In this document: positions 29,921 to 38,478 of the stretch, in pieces
Layout of the letters: every line of letters begins with the position of its first letter
Position numbering within the stretch: position 1 is the stretch's first letter
Virus record (IMG/VR): IMGVR_UViG_3300023274_000001
Location: 1-64,000 of that record
Source: a virus
DNA length: 64,000 bases
Reading direction: 5' to 3' (one strand)
Notes under the pieces: model-generated
The model's input: the letters and a program-made list of their open reading frames with translations, nothing else
Told to the model about the DNA's origin: nothing
Databases searched by the model: none
Position numbers and translations under genes: made by a program

Positions 29921-29937
29921 GGGAAGGTGAGGGAAAA

Positions 29938-30516
29938 GTGATTCTGGCACTTACGCAGCAGCAGCAGATCGAGGTTCCGGAGAACTCGTGGATCGGTCAC
30001 ACCACGATGGCGGGCTTCGGAATCATCCTGCTGGTGCTCTCGTTCCTCTGCATCAAGGGGAACAAGAAGGGTCAGCAGATGTTCCTCTGGGGCGGGCTGA
30101 CCAAGGCGCTGATGACCAAGGCTGTGCAGCAGCCGACCAGCCGCATGATGACGAAGGTTCACGGAGGTCCGAGCGAAGGGTTCGACTGGCGGTCCGCAAT
30201 GACATTCCTCGTAGGAATGTGGGCCATGACGTCGATCGTCAGCTCGACCGGTGGGTTCGTCGTCGACCTGGTCGACTGGTTCCAGGGTCTCGTCATGGCG
30301 CTGTCCGACTGGCCGGTCCTGTCCGACATCGGAGCCGGGGGCATCTGCCTCTTCCTCGGATTCCTCGCGATGCGGAACAAGGACGACGACAAGCAGGATC
30401 TGATGTACGGCGCCGTCTGCGGGTTCTTCTTCCCGCTCGGCGGTGGCACCTGGGCCGAGATCACGCTCCAGATCGGCAACTGGATCCCGCAGCTCATGCA
30501 GAGCCCGTTCCACTGA
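29938..30516 (+). CDS. polytopic membrane protein
   Basis: 192 aa; GTG with GGAAGGTGAGGG upstream. Four hydrophobic segments (TTMAGFGIILLVLSFLC; AMTFLVGMWAMTSIV; FVVDLVDWFQGLVMAL; GAGGICLFLGFLAM) and a last YGAVCGFFFPLGGG. The size and layout recall small T4SS membrane proteins; unproven. Same region as the wall hydrolases downstream. Confidence 0.7.
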   Translation: MILALTQQQQIEVPENSWIGHTTMAGFGIILLVLSFLCIKGNKKGQQMFLWGGLTKALMTKAVQQPTSRMMTKVHGGPSEGFDWRSAMTFLVGMWAMTSIVSSTGGFVVDLVDWFQGLVMALSDWPVLSDIGAGGICLFLGFLAMRNKDDDKQDLMYGAVCGFFFPLGGGTWAEITLQIGNWIPQLMQSPFH

Positions 30517-30528
30517 GGTGGGCGGTTC

Positions 30529-30562
30529 GAACGGCCGGGCCCTTCACGGGGTCCGGCCGTTC
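30529..30562 (+). terminator. hairpin terminator
   Basis: Ten-bp stem GAACGGCCGG/CCGGCCGTTC (30529-30538 / 30553-30562), extended inward by G/C pairs. Confidence 0.78.
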
Positions 30563-30590
30563 TGCGTTTCAACTCCATTGCAGGTTCGCC

Positions 30591-30620
30591 TTGTTGGCTG
30601 GCCTAGGTCAATGTTAGAGT
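30591..30620 (+). promoter_or_regulatory. promoter with GGCCTAGGTC operator
   Basis: TTGTTG (30591-30596), 18 nt, TAGAGT (30615-30620). GGCCTAGGTC (30600-30609), one base off the palindrome, fills the spacer. Drives the wall-hydrolase genes. Confidence 0.65.
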
Positions 30621-30645
30621 GGAGCCCGGAGAAGGGAGGAACGTG

Positions 30646-31281
30646 ATGCGCAGAGCGGGCGGAGCATTCGTCGGTGTGTTTTTCGCGGTTGGAGCAGTTC
30701 AGGCCGTCACCGGTTTCATTCCGGCGGTCCCGTCTGCTGCGTCCGTCGCGGCACCCCCGAAGCAGGAGGCCAGCCAGGACTACAAGTTCACCGGCACCTC
30801 CGCACCGATCAAGCCCGGCTCGGTTCCGAAGAAGCGCTGGGAGGAGCTGATCAACAAGTGGGGCAACAAGTGCAAGACGTTGACCCCGGCCCTTCTCGCG
30901 GCCCAGCTCGACCAGGAAAGCATGGGCTTCAAGCCCGAGGTCATCGACGGGCGCCTGGACTCTCCGGCCTCCGCGAAGGGGATGGCTCAGTTCATCGACG
31001 GAACCTGGGCGACCGAGGGGATCGACGCCAACGGGGACGGCAAGCGGAACAAGTACGACCCCGAGGACGCGATCCCGTCGGCCGCGAGCCTGGACTGCAA
31101 GCTCGCGAAGGGACTCAAGGACATTCCGGGACCCACCTGGAAGAACATGCTCGCCGGGTACAACGCGGGCGGCTTCCGGGTGCAGCAGTACAACGGCGTT
31201 CCGCCGTGTTCGTTCGCCCGCTGCGAGACGTACAACTATGTGAAGATCATCGAGCAGAAGACGAGGAAGTACGAGCAGTGA
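30646..31281 (+). CDS. secreted lytic transglycosylase (SLT/lysozyme-like)
   Basis: 211 aa; ATG 30646 (GTG 30643 alternative), GAAGGGAGG site. Signal peptide (residues 1-35). SLT motifs: catalytic Glu91 in LDQESMGF, then SAKGMAQFIDGTW (about 108-120) and MLAGYNAGGF (about 174). The enzyme cleaves MurNAc-GlcNAc bonds. Overlaps the NlpC/P60 gene by 4 nt, forming a two-enzyme wall-remodelling pair. Confidence 0.85.
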   Translation: MRRAGGAFVGVFFAVGAVQAVTGFIPAVPSAASVAAPPKQEASQDYKFTGTSAPIKPGSVPKKRWEELINKWGNKCKTLTPALLAAQLDQESMGFKPEVIDGRLDSPASAKGMAQFIDGTWATEGIDANGDGKRNKYDPEDAIPSAASLDCKLAKGLKDIPGPTWKNMLAGYNAGGFRVQQYNGVPPCSFARCETYNYVKIIEQKTRKYEQ

Positions 31282-31877
31282 ACCGGACCCAGCGAGCGGC
31301 CCTGGCGGTCGCCTCCGTGGCGCTGCTCGTGCCAGTCACGTCATCCTGTGCCGCCCTCAAGGCAGCCCCGATCTCGAACGCCACGGCGAACCCCAACCCG
31401 GAGATCGAGAAGATCAACTGGTACTCGCCGGAGCAGCGCGCCAAGGAGGCGAAGCGGCAGGAGCAGGACACCAAGGTCTCCAGCTCCAGGTCCGGCGACG
31501 CGGCGGCGGTGGCCATCGCATACGCCCGTACGAAGATCGGAGTTCCCTACCTGTGGGGAGGTACCGGAACGGCCGCCGAGGGCGGTCGGTTCGACTGCTC
31601 CGGCCTGACCCAGGCGGCATACGCGAAGGCGGGAATCAAGATCCCCCGAGTCGCGAACGACCAGTACAACACGACCAGCAACCACCCCTCCTGGGATGAT
31701 CTGAAGCCGGGCGACCTGGTCTTCTTCGGCCAGAAAGGGAACTCGCGCTCGATCCATCACGTCGGCATCTACATCGGCGGCGGCAAGATGCTGCATGCGC
31801 CACGGACCGGAACGAAGATTCGCGTCAACAACGTGCACTACATGAACGACTACTTCGGAGCGACGAGGGTGGCCTGA
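31278..31877 (+). CDS. NlpC/P60 peptidase lipoprotein
   Basis: 199 aa from GTG 31278. Signal peptide ending in a lipobox-like VTSSC (Cys24). Catalytic Cys107 in FDCSGLTQAAY, His in SIHHVGIYIGG, C-terminal MLHAPRTG. Cuts stem peptides of peptidoglycan, complementing the transglycosylase. In Gram-positive conjugation systems the same two activities occur as one wall-opening protein (Tn916 Orf14 type). Confidence 0.85.
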   Translation: MNRTQRAALAVASVALLVPVTSSCAALKAAPISNATANPNPEIEKINWYSPEQRAKEAKRQEQDTKVSSSRSGDAAAVAIAYARTKIGVPYLWGGTGTAAEGGRFDCSGLTQAAYAKAGIKIPRVANDQYNTTSNHPSWDDLKPGDLVFFGQKGNSRSIHHVGIYIGGGKMLHAPRTGTKIRVNNVHYMNDYFGATRVA

Positions 31878-32173
31878 TGGCTGAACACACGGTGCGCGTA
31901 TGGCGCAGGACAAGGCCCGTCGCGGGCGACCCGACCCGGGTCGTCGGCCTGGAGCGGGATGAGATCACCCTGGAGGCGCCGAGCCTGAAGTCGGCCCTGG
32001 AGCAGGTGGTCGACGCCGAATACAAGGAGGGCGGCAATCGGCTCCGGGTGTATGCCCAGATCGAGCGGCCCGAGGGCGGTCACCTCGGGATCGGCGATTA
32101 CACCCTCTGTGAACTGGCCTTCGCCGAGGACGAGAAACGCCGGGCCGAACAGTCCGGCGACATCGAGAAGTGA
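31877..32173 (+). CDS. hypothetical protein
   Basis: 98 aa, ATG overlapping the peptidase stop. Beta-rich basic first half (HTVRVWRRTRPVAGDPTR), then strands and a charged helix. No family recognised. Confidence 0.65.
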   Translation: MAEHTVRVWRRTRPVAGDPTRVVGLERDEITLEAPSLKSALEQVVDAEYKEGGNRLRVYAQIERPEGGHLGIGDYTLCELAFAEDEKRRAEQSGDIEK

Positions 32174-32661
32174 CGGAAACGGAGAAGCACGTGGAACCCA
32201 GTCTCGGCACGCCGGACGACATGCTGCGTCAGTCGATGAAGCAGTTCGGCATCGACCGCGAGACGGCCATCTCTCTGGCCGTGAAGGGCTTCGAAGCGGC
32301 CCTTCGAATCGAAGGTGAGGTGACCGAGGAGAAGGTCGACCGCAAGCTGGCCGAACTCTTCGTCGCCGAGAGCCGCAACCGGTCCCCCTGGTTCGTGGCC
32401 CTGATGCAGGCGCACTACCGCAAGAACCTCCCCGCCTGGGAGAAGCTGCACGACGACGCGGTGGAGCGCGGCCAGGACCCGGCGACGAAGATGTCCATCA
32501 CCGAGAGCGTGATCATGGAGATGGCGCAGGAGCGCGTCGAGCTGGTGAAACTCGCCAAGCAGGGCAAGTCGATCGAGGAGATCACCGAGGCGGCCTTCGC
32601 CTTCGACGACAAGCGCCCCGACAGCGAGATGTACCTGCTCCTCGCGCGACAGATGGGCTGA
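32170..32661 (+). CDS. helical hypothetical protein
   Basis: 163 aa, GTGA overlap. Almost all helical and charged. SITESVIMEMAQERVELVKLA and SIEEITEAAFAF are strong amphipathic helices. No family recognised. Terminator follows. Confidence 0.68.
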   Translation: MTETEKHVEPSLGTPDDMLRQSMKQFGIDRETAISLAVKGFEAALRIEGEVTEEKVDRKLAELFVAESRNRSPWFVALMQAHYRKNLPAWEKLHDDAVERGQDPATKMSITESVIMEMAQERVELVKLAKQGKSIEEITEAAFAFDDKRPDSEMYLLLARQMG

Positions 32662-32670
32662 CGAAGGACC

Positions 32671-32701
32671 CCGACGGGCGGCCGACGCGAACGGCCGCCC
32701 G
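32671..32701 (+). terminator. hairpin terminator
   Basis: Perfect 11-bp stem (32671-32681 / 32691-32701). Confidence 0.72.
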
Positions 32702-32729
32702 TCGCCACACCCCGGAAAGGAAGAAGGGC

Positions 32730-33059
32730 ATGACGAAGAACACCAAGCGGGCTGGCGTCATCACGATCGAGGTCGAACTGCTGAAGCCGCTCAGCCGTAT
32801 GCGGAAGGTGGTCCTGGAGCTGGCCTGGGAGGACATGCTGGACCTCCCCCTGTCGACCGACAAGCTCCAGATCGACCGCATGGAGATCGCCCTGACGCTC
32901 GGCCCGGCCGACGACGAGACGATCCTCGACGCGCCGAACTCGCTCCAGGACTTCACCTGGCAGGGAACCTACGACAGCGGCGAATGGGTGGCCGCCGAGA
33001 CCTTCATCGCCAACGCCCGGCACGACCGTCGAGTGCTGAACGCCAAGGCGATTCGGTGA
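32730..33059 (+). CDS. hypothetical protein
   Basis: 109 aa, GGAAAGGAAG site. Beta-rich start (AGVITIEVELLKPLSRM), mixed remainder. Overlaps the next gene by 4 nt. Unknown. Confidence 0.66.
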   Translation: MTKNTKRAGVITIEVELLKPLSRMRKVVLELAWEDMLDLPLSTDKLQIDRMEIALTLGPADDETILDAPNSLQDFTWQGTYDSGEWVAAETFIANARHDRRVLNAKAIR

Positions 33060-33769
33060 AGGGGTCGGTGCACGCGGCGATCGGAGCCTCGGCACCGGCA
33101 GGTCTCGTGCTCACTCAGCACGTCAGCGTCCTTCAGGGCGCGGTGATGGCGGCGGTCTCAGCGGGCTTCTCCCTGATGCCCGACCTGGATCACCCCAACG
33201 CCTGCGCCACGAAGGCTCTCGGCAAGCCTGTCCACAAGGTTGTCCACAGCCTGTGCAAGGCGGCCGTGAAGGGGACGGCGCTCGGTCGCGACCGGAGCTA
33301 CCTGACTTTCCGGAAGGCCCGGGGTCAGGACCCGTACCACCGGACCCTGACGCATACCCTGCTCGCCTCGGTGGCGACGGGAGCCCTGGCCTACGTTCTG
33401 GCGATAGTCTCCCCCATCGCCTGTGGGGCGCTGGCTGCGTTCGGAGTCTTCATGCTCTGGCCGCTGTACCGGAAGACCATCGGCTTGGTCGTCCTCGGCG
33501 CCGCCGTGGCGGCCGTCGGATCGGTGATCTACCTGGACCCTTGGCTGATGGCGCTGGCCGTGACCGGCGGATATGCAAGTCACGTGGTGGCCGACGGCTG
33601 CACGACTGCCGGTGTTCCGGCGTTCTGGCCGATGACCATCCAGGGCAAGCGCTGGTGGAACATCCGGCTCTTGGGGGGATCCGTCTCCTCCGGGTCGGCC
33701 GCAGAGAAGGGACCGGCGATCGGGGTGGCGATGGCCTCCAACGCACTTCTGGTCCTGCTCAGCATGTAG
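33056..33769 (+). CDS. YdjM-like membrane metal-dependent hydrolase
   Basis: 237 aa from GTG 33056. SLMPDLDHP, HRTLTHT and YASHVVADGCTTAGVPAFWP are the hallmark motifs of the LexA-regulated membrane hydrolase family (YdjM/DUF457), with Asp and His metal ligands. About four membrane segments. The family links to envelope lipids or stress; the substrate is unknown. Confidence 0.82.
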   Translation: MKGSVHAAIGASAPAGLVLTQHVSVLQGAVMAAVSAGFSLMPDLDHPNACATKALGKPVHKVVHSLCKAAVKGTALGRDRSYLTFRKARGQDPYHRTLTHTLLASVATGALAYVLAIVSPIACGALAAFGVFMLWPLYRKTIGLVVLGAAVAAVGSVIYLDPWLMALAVTGGYASHVVADGCTTAGVPAFWPMTIQGKRWWNIRLLGGSVSSGSAAEKGPAIGVAMASNALLVLLSM

Positions 33770-33771
33770 GG

Positions 33772-33796
33772 AAGCCCGGCCTCTGGCCGGGCTTTT
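33772..33796 (+). terminator. Rho-independent terminator
   Basis: AAGCCCGGCC/GGCCGGGCTT (33772-33781 / 33785-33794) then TTCT. Confidence 0.85.
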
Positions 33797-33802
33797 CTGC
33801 TC

Positions 33803-33832
33803 TTGGCGAATGACCTACATCTGGCGCACAAT
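33803..33832 (+). promoter_or_regulatory. promoter
   Basis: TTGGCG (33803-33808), 18 nt, CACAAT (33827-33832), upstream of the 33870 gene. Confidence 0.5.
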
Positions 33833-33869
33833 TGAAGACGGAAGTGGAGGGAAAGGTGATGCGATTCCG

Positions 33870-34304
33870 GTGACGCACGAGAAGGACGAGGTCTACGGCA
33901 CGACGACGCGCCGGACTCTGGCGTACACGCGTACCCAGGACGAGCTGCCCACGGCGGACTTCCGGCCCCGCGCGGTACCCGTACCCGTTCAGCCACAGGA
34001 ACGCATGGCCCCGCTGCCGCCCGAGGAGACCAGCCCGTACGGACCGGAGGCGGTCGTCCGCGCCCGCGAGATGGACTACGAGCTGACGACGCGCATCCAG
34101 CAGGAGTCGCCGTACGTGGCGCAGGAGGTCGTCGAGCACAAGATCCACGACTACCGGCTCTACATCGGCATGTGGATCGTGGCCGGTCTGAGTGCCGTCA
34201 CGGCCTTCCTCACGTTCGACCTGGTGCACCTGGCCATAGCCGGTGTCGCGGTCGTCTTCGCCCTGATGTCCTCCCCCGGGCAGCAGTACCGAGACGTGGA
34301 TTGA
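33870..34304 (+). CDS. membrane protein with long basic N-terminal domain
   Basis: 144 aa from GTG 33870; the GGAGGGAAAGG site is somewhat far, so the start is uncertain (ATT 33864 would fit the spacing). Proline-rich middle, then two C-terminal hydrophobic segments (YIGMWIVAGLSAVTAFLTF; LAIAGVAVVFALM). Unknown. Confidence 0.6.
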   Translation: MTHEKDEVYGTTTRRTLAYTRTQDELPTADFRPRAVPVPVQPQERMAPLPPEETSPYGPEAVVRAREMDYELTTRIQQESPYVAQEVVEHKIHDYRLYIGMWIVAGLSAVTAFLTFDLVHLAIAGVAVVFALMSSPGQQYRDVD

Positions 34305-34330
34305 CGCGGGCTGCATGGCTGCCATAAACT
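34301..34330 (+). promoter_or_regulatory. promoter
   Basis: TTGACG (34301-34306), 18 nt, TAAACT (34325-34330): one of the best consensus matches in the window. The -35 overlaps the stop of the preceding gene. Confidence 0.7.
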
Positions 34331-34357
34331 GAACTTACCCGAACGGAAGGGAAGTTC

Positions 34358-34579
34358 ATGGGAGTCCTCAGCCGCGTCAAGCACTTCTTGACGCGAGACG
34401 GCGCCACGGTCGTCATCGAGAACACCGGTCCGGCCACCAGTTCGAACGGCGGGGCGGCGGTCACCGGATACAGCGGGCCGCCGCCGAAGTCCGGCGGAAG
34501 CGTCACGGTGAAGAACACCGGTCCGGCGACCGCATCCGGTCCCGGCAGTCGGTCCGTCTCCGGAATCGACTACACCTGA
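34358..34579 (+). CDS. small protein with NTGPAT repeats
   Basis: 73 aa; ATG with GGAAGGGAAG site. Two copies of (E/K)NTGPAT about 30 residues apart in a Gly/Ser-rich chain, with beta strands VVIEN and VTVKN before them. Perhaps a low-complexity beta-repeat. The next gene overlaps by one base. Confidence 0.6.
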   Translation: MGVLSRVKHFLTRDGATVVIENTGPATSSNGGAAVTGYSGPPPKSGGSVTVKNTGPATASGPGSRSVSGIDYT

Positions 34580-34782
34580 TGGCCGGGCGGAAGAAGTCCG
34601 AACAGGGACCGGAAAAGCGCGAAGAGCGGACCGTCGTGCGCTGGACGAGCAGCGAGAAGAAGCGGCTCGCCGAGGCCAAGAAGAACATGGGCGTCCAGTA
34701 CGACGTGGATGTGGTGCGGATTCTGACCCTTCGGGGTCTCGATTCCCTGCTGGGCAAGGAGCCGGAAAACGTGGCAGAGTGA
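34579..34782 (+). CDS. ribbon-helix-helix-like protein
   Basis: 67 aa. A basic start, then RTVVRWTSSEKKRLAEAKKN: a short strand followed by two helices, the size and order of MetJ/Arc DNA-binding proteins. Likely a repressor, but without a convincing match to one family. Confidence 0.6.
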   Translation: MAGRKKSEQGPEKREERTVVRWTSSEKKRLAEAKKNMGVQYDVDVVRILTLRGLDSLLGKEPENVAE

Positions 34783-34973
34783 TCGCCATGACGAACAGCA
34801 TCTCCTCGGATCCCCTGGTCGACATCACCGAGGCTGCCGCGCGCATGGGCGTGAAGGAACGCCGCGCGCGCCGGATCCTCGCCCAGAACCTCATCCAGCC
34901 GGTCCGGACCGCCCAGGGAATCCGCTATCGGCTCGACGACATCCGCGACGTGAAGCGGATGTACCAGCAGTGA
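34779..34973 (+). CDS. MerR/excisionase-like helix-turn-helix protein
   Basis: 64 aa, GTG start with 4-nt overlap. DITEAAARMGVKERRARRIL is an HTH, followed by a wing (IQPVRTAQGIRYRLDDI), as in AlpA/Xis and BldC-like small regulators. No integrase is near, so a transcription role is more likely than excision. Confidence 0.7.
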   Translation: MIAMTNSISSDPLVDITEAAARMGVKERRARRILAQNLIQPVRTAQGIRYRLDDIRDVKRMYQQ

Positions 34974-35095
34974 AGGCGTTTCTCAGGCAGGCCGTGAAGG
35001 AGCTGACGTTTGCCGTCGTGGCAGCGGCCATCTTCTCGGCCCTGTTCATCCTGGGTCATCTCGTGATCTACCAGGAGTGGCCCCGCTGGAGGTAG
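34970..35095 (+). CDS. 41-aa membrane peptide
   Basis: GTG overlaps the previous stop. One hydrophobic segment (TFAVVAAAIFSALFILG) flanked by Lys/Arg, with a Trp/Arg end. Unknown. Confidence 0.58.
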   Translation: MKAFLRQAVKELTFAVVAAAIFSALFILGHLVIYQEWPRWR

Positions 35096-35100
35096 CGGGG
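35081..35100 (+). terminator. short hairpin, possible terminator
   Basis: CCCCGCT-GGAGGT-AGCGGGG (35081-35100) covers the stop codon of the 41-aa peptide and a GGAGGT. Confidence 0.4.
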
Positions 35101-35117
35101 CCTGGAATGGAGAAGAA

Positions 35118-35657
35118 GTGAACGATCAGGAAATCCGTGCTGTCGCCGCCCAGGCTGCGGCCACGCTCATGGCTCCCATGCAGCCCATGCCCGCCGACTT
35201 CGTCGCCGTCGCCGAGGTCGTTGAGGCGTTCATCCGAGACGGCAAGGAGGCGGCCTTCGCTCTCACGGTTCCTGTGGACGCCCCGGTTCAGCTCCCGGCC
35301 CCCGATCCCGAGCCGCCTGCCCAGGTGAGCCAGGTTCCGGTCGAGGACGTCCCTCCCGTCCAGGACGCGACGCCCCCGGATGAGCCCAGTCCTGCGCCCG
35401 AGCCGGAGGCCCAGGTGATCCAGATGGTGGGCCGTGTCGCTTCCCCGAAGCAGCAGGAGGCCCGGAGCATCATCGAGCGCAAGAAGAAGGAGCGCGTCGA
35501 CTCGATCGTGGCCGAAGCGTCCGTTGCCAAGGTCAAGGCGCACAAGCAGCGCCTCCTCGACGACGCCGAGGGCGCCGGACTGGCGGACTACCCCGTCATC
35601 ATCAAGGGTTCGACGATGACCCTGGGAACGTATCTCGGTTCCCTGCTTGGAAGTTGA
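35118..35657 (+). CDS. hypothetical protein with Pro/Glu-rich linker
   Basis: 179 aa from GTG 35118. Helical N-terminal region, a Pro/Asp/Glu-rich linker (residues 60-105), and a basic coiled helix (QQEARSIIERKKKERVDSI) before a short C-terminal domain. No known family. Confidence 0.68.
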   Translation: MNDQEIRAVAAQAAATLMAPMQPMPADFVAVAEVVEAFIRDGKEAAFALTVPVDAPVQLPAPDPEPPAQVSQVPVEDVPPVQDATPPDEPSPAPEPEAQVIQMVGRVASPKQQEARSIIERKKKERVDSIVAEASVAKVKAHKQRLLDDAEGAGLADYPVIIKGSTMTLGTYLGSLLGS

Positions 35658-35676
35658 CCTCTTCTGGTGATAGAAT
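35647..35676 (+). promoter_or_regulatory. promoter for the replication operon
   Basis: TTGGAA (35647-35652), 18 nt, TAGAAT (35671-35676), 58 nt before the ATG at 35735. Confidence 0.62.
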
Positions 35677-35734
35677 CGCAGAAGAAGGGAAAACGCCGGT
35701 ATCTTTGAGTGACCAGTTCACGAGGAGGTACCGA

Positions 35735-36025
35735 ATGCTCAGCACAGGCGCGACCATCAGCCGGACCGTCGAGAATCTGCTGGCCATCATGGTCAGTGAA
35801 GACCGAGATCGACTGGCTGGAAGCACGGTCCGCAAGGTGTACTCGGAGAAACTGAAGGCGCTGGCAACGCACCTCGGAGTCTCTGAAGCGTACCTGCCGA
35901 GGAAGATCCAGGCAGGTACATGGGATGCGAAGGAACTCGATCAACTCGCCGAGTTCTTCGAGATGTGGCCCGGCGATTTCGTTCCGGGCCCAGAAGATGA
36001 GAAAACGGAAACGGAGAAGGCGTGA
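35735..36025 (+). CDS. Xre/Cro-like helix-turn-helix protein
   Basis: 96 aa; ATG 35735 with CGAGGAGG site. SEKLKALATHLGVSEAYLPRK is an Xre-type HTH of the lambda Cro/CI class, followed by DAKELDQLAEFFEM. It is coupled by a 4-nt overlap to the helicase, so it may regulate the replication genes. Confidence 0.75.
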   Translation: MLSTGATISRTVENLLAIMVSEDRDRLAGSTVRKVYSEKLKALATHLGVSEAYLPRKIQAGTWDAKELDQLAEFFEMWPGDFVPGPEDEKTETEKA

Positions 36026-37536
36026 AGTTCACGGACGAACAGCAGGCCGCGATCGACCTCGCCCTCAAGGGTGAGAACTTCTCCCTCGTGGCCCCGGCCG
36101 GTTCGGGCAAGAGCGCCACGGCGCTCGGCATCGCCGTCGCGATGAAGTCCACGCTGGTCAGCCAGGGCCTCAAGGGTCTCTACTTGGTCTACAACACGCA
36201 GGCACGGAAGGAAGCGGAGGCGAAGTTCAAGCGGGCGGGTATCACCTGGTTCGACGTCCGCACCACGAGCCAGCTCGCCTGGCGCGCGTACGCCAACACG
36301 CACAAGGAGCGCATGGCGATCGACGCCCCGGCGGTCCCCGCCAAGGAGGTCGCGAAGGCGCTGGACCTGACCCCGAAGGACTTCGGCGACAAGCTGATCC
36401 TCGACGGGTTCACCCAGGCGCGGCTCGCCTCCGACACGATCGAGCGCTTCTGCAACTCCGACCACGTCCAGATCACCGAGAAGGACGTCTACATTCCGAT
36501 CGCCGGTCCCGGCGAGGCGGCCATGACGGCGGCCCGTGGGTTCATCGCGAAGCTCGCGTGGGCCCTGTGGAAGCAGTCCATCATGCCGAACTCCCGTCTC
36601 CGCTTCACGATGAACCACGCCTTCAAGCTGGTCGCCGAGAGCGGCAAGGACTACGGCTACGGCGTCGTCCTGATCGACGAGGCCCAGGACAGCAACGACG
36701 CCACGATGAAGTTCCTGCTCAACCAGAAGCACGCGCAGGGCATCCTCATCGGCGACCCGGCGCAGTCCCTGTACGCCTGGCGCGGCGCCTCCGACCAGAT
36801 CATGCGGTACGACGCCCCGCGCCTGTACCTCACCCAGTCGTTCCGCTTCGGTGACGGCGTCGCCGAGGAGGCGATGAAGCACCTTCCCCACACCGAGACC
36901 GGCGTGACGATTAAGGGCCTGTCCTCGATCGCCGACATGGTCACCGAGGACGACATGGAGGAACCGAACGTCGTCCTGACCCGGACCAACGCGGGCGCCA
37001 TGACCTACGCGATCAGCTACCTGAAGGCAGGCAAGCGGGTCGCCATGGTCAAGGGCACCAAGCAGATCCTGGACATCGCCTACGCGGCCCGCGACCTGAT
37101 GGCGGGCAAGAAGGCGCGGAGCCTGGAGCTGAGCGCCTTCGACAACTGGGCCGAGCTGGTCGAGTACACGAAGGAGCCGGGTGGCGGTCACCTCAAGGCG
37201 ATCGTGAAGCTGATCAACGTGTACGGCATCAGCGACCTGATCGCCGCGTGCAACCGCATGGCCAGGTACAACGAGCCGCACGACGTGGCGGTCACGACGT
37301 GCCACTCGATCAAGGGCCTGGAGTGGAAGAAGGTCCAGATCGGCGACGACTTTTTCGAGCCGGAGCCGTTCGAGAACCCGCTCACCCAGCAGATGGAACC
37401 GGGCGTCATCGACCGGCACGAGGCCATGATTCACTACGTGGCCGTCACGCGGGCCCAGGAGCACCTGGACCGTGGTGGCCTGAAGTGGATCGACAACTAC
37501 CCGGCGCCGGTCGGCGGCCATGCCCTCCGGAAGTGA
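36022..37536 (+). CDS. UvrD/Rep-like superfamily 1 helicase
   Basis: 504 aa. TDEQQAAIDLAL Q motif, Walker A APAGSGKS (25-32), motif II LIDEAQD (about 217-223), motif III GDPAQSLYAWRG, motif IV QSFRFG, and motif VI VAVTRAQEHLD (about 473). Lacks the large 2B insertion of bacterial UvrD, being shorter. Unwinds DNA 3' to 5' in its relatives; role in phage replication or repair. Confidence 0.88.
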   Translation: MKFTDEQQAAIDLALKGENFSLVAPAGSGKSATALGIAVAMKSTLVSQGLKGLYLVYNTQARKEAEAKFKRAGITWFDVRTTSQLAWRAYANTHKERMAIDAPAVPAKEVAKALDLTPKDFGDKLILDGFTQARLASDTIERFCNSDHVQITEKDVYIPIAGPGEAAMTAARGFIAKLAWALWKQSIMPNSRLRFTMNHAFKLVAESGKDYGYGVVLIDEAQDSNDATMKFLLNQKHAQGILIGDPAQSLYAWRGASDQIMRYDAPRLYLTQSFRFGDGVAEEAMKHLPHTETGVTIKGLSSIADMVTEDDMEEPNVVLTRTNAGAMTYAISYLKAGKRVAMVKGTKQILDIAYAARDLMAGKKARSLELSAFDNWAELVEYTKEPGGGHLKAIVKLINVYGISDLIAACNRMARYNEPHDVAVTTCHSIKGLEWKKVQIGDDFFEPEPFENPLTQQMEPGVIDRHEAMIHYVAVTRAQEHLDRGGLKWIDNYPAPVGGHALRK

Positions 37537-38062
37537 CCGCGACTGGTTGAAGGCCGAACTGGCGGGGTCCCTCGAAGGATTCCGCCAGTTCGGCTGGAGC
37601 GTGGAGACCGGTTACACGAAGAAGACGTTCCAGGAGTTCGCCCACGGGCGGCACCGGAACCCCTTCGGGATGGACGAGTCTCTGGTCACCGCCCGTTTCA
37701 CCGACGACGGGCGGCTGGAGCTGAAGAGGTATGCACTCCCGCGCGGCATCACCGAGTGGGTCGAGTGCGACGAGGCGGCCTTCCTGGGCTTTCTCGCCGA
37801 GGGTGAGGCCGGACTCGACAAGGGCTCGCACTTCACCCGGCCCACGTACTGCCCGTGTGACAAGAAGCGCCACCGCTCTGCACTGCGGGGCGACGCGTTC
37901 GCCCGGCGGGTAGCCCAGGAGGCTGGCAGCGACGGCCTCCAGCGCGCCTACCGGTGCGACTGGAACGCGCGGGCCGTGCACCTCTCCAGCAAGAAGCGCG
38001 GCACGCTCGGCGAGCCGATCCCCGGCGCCTACGTGGTGCTGGCCGAAGGGTGGAACTCGTGA
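37520..38062 (+). CDS. hypothetical protein
   Basis: 180 aa, overlapping the helicase by 17 nt. TYCPCDKKRHRS holds a Cys pair and basic cluster that might bind metal or nucleic acid. No family recognised. Confidence 0.66.
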   Translation: MPSGSDRDWLKAELAGSLEGFRQFGWSVETGYTKKTFQEFAHGRHRNPFGMDESLVTARFTDDGRLELKRYALPRGITEWVECDEAAFLGFLAEGEAGLDKGSHFTRPTYCPCDKKRHRSALRGDAFARRVAQEAGSDGLQRAYRCDWNARAVHLSSKKRGTLGEPIPGAYVVLAEGWNS

Positions 38063-38478
38063 AGCACGAAACACCGGCCCTGTGGCGCCCCGTGGAGGGG
38101 CGCCTGGTCATCAAGATGCCCTTCGCGAAGACGAACCGGGCCTGGTTCAAGAGCGTGCTCGGAAGCCGGATCCGGCCCGACTGGAACGGCGAGACGAAGC
38201 GCTGGGAGATCGCCCGGGATCACTTCGGTCCGCTGGTGCAGGCGCTCGCGCAGCGGTACGGCAAGGTCGACGTCTACATGGACTTCCGCCAGACCGAACG
38301 GTGCGACACCCGGTGCCGGAACGCCCGGAGCCGTGAGTGCACCTGCTCCTGCCTCGGCAAGAGCCACGGCCAGGGCGTCAGCTTCGGCTGGAAGGTGGTC
38401 AGCGACAACCACACGATGGTGCGCACCACCGGCACCATCCGGCGGCACATCGTCGTCGAACGCAACGAGGAGGAGTGA
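38059..38478 (+). CDS. Cys-rich hypothetical protein
   Basis: 139 aa from GTG 38059. Basic N-terminal half with RPDWNGETKRWEIARDHFG, then CDTRCRNARSRECTCSC, five Cys in 17 residues, very likely a zinc cluster. The region LVIKMPFAKTNRAWFKSVLG recalls the HARP/SMARCAL1-type fold of DNA-binding proteins, but this is only a resemblance. Confidence 0.65.
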   Translation: MKHETPALWRPVEGRLVIKMPFAKTNRAWFKSVLGSRIRPDWNGETKRWEIARDHFGPLVQALAQRYGKVDVYMDFRQTERCDTRCRNARSRECTCSCLGKSHGQGVSFGWKVVSDNHTMVRTTGTIRRHIVVERNEEE

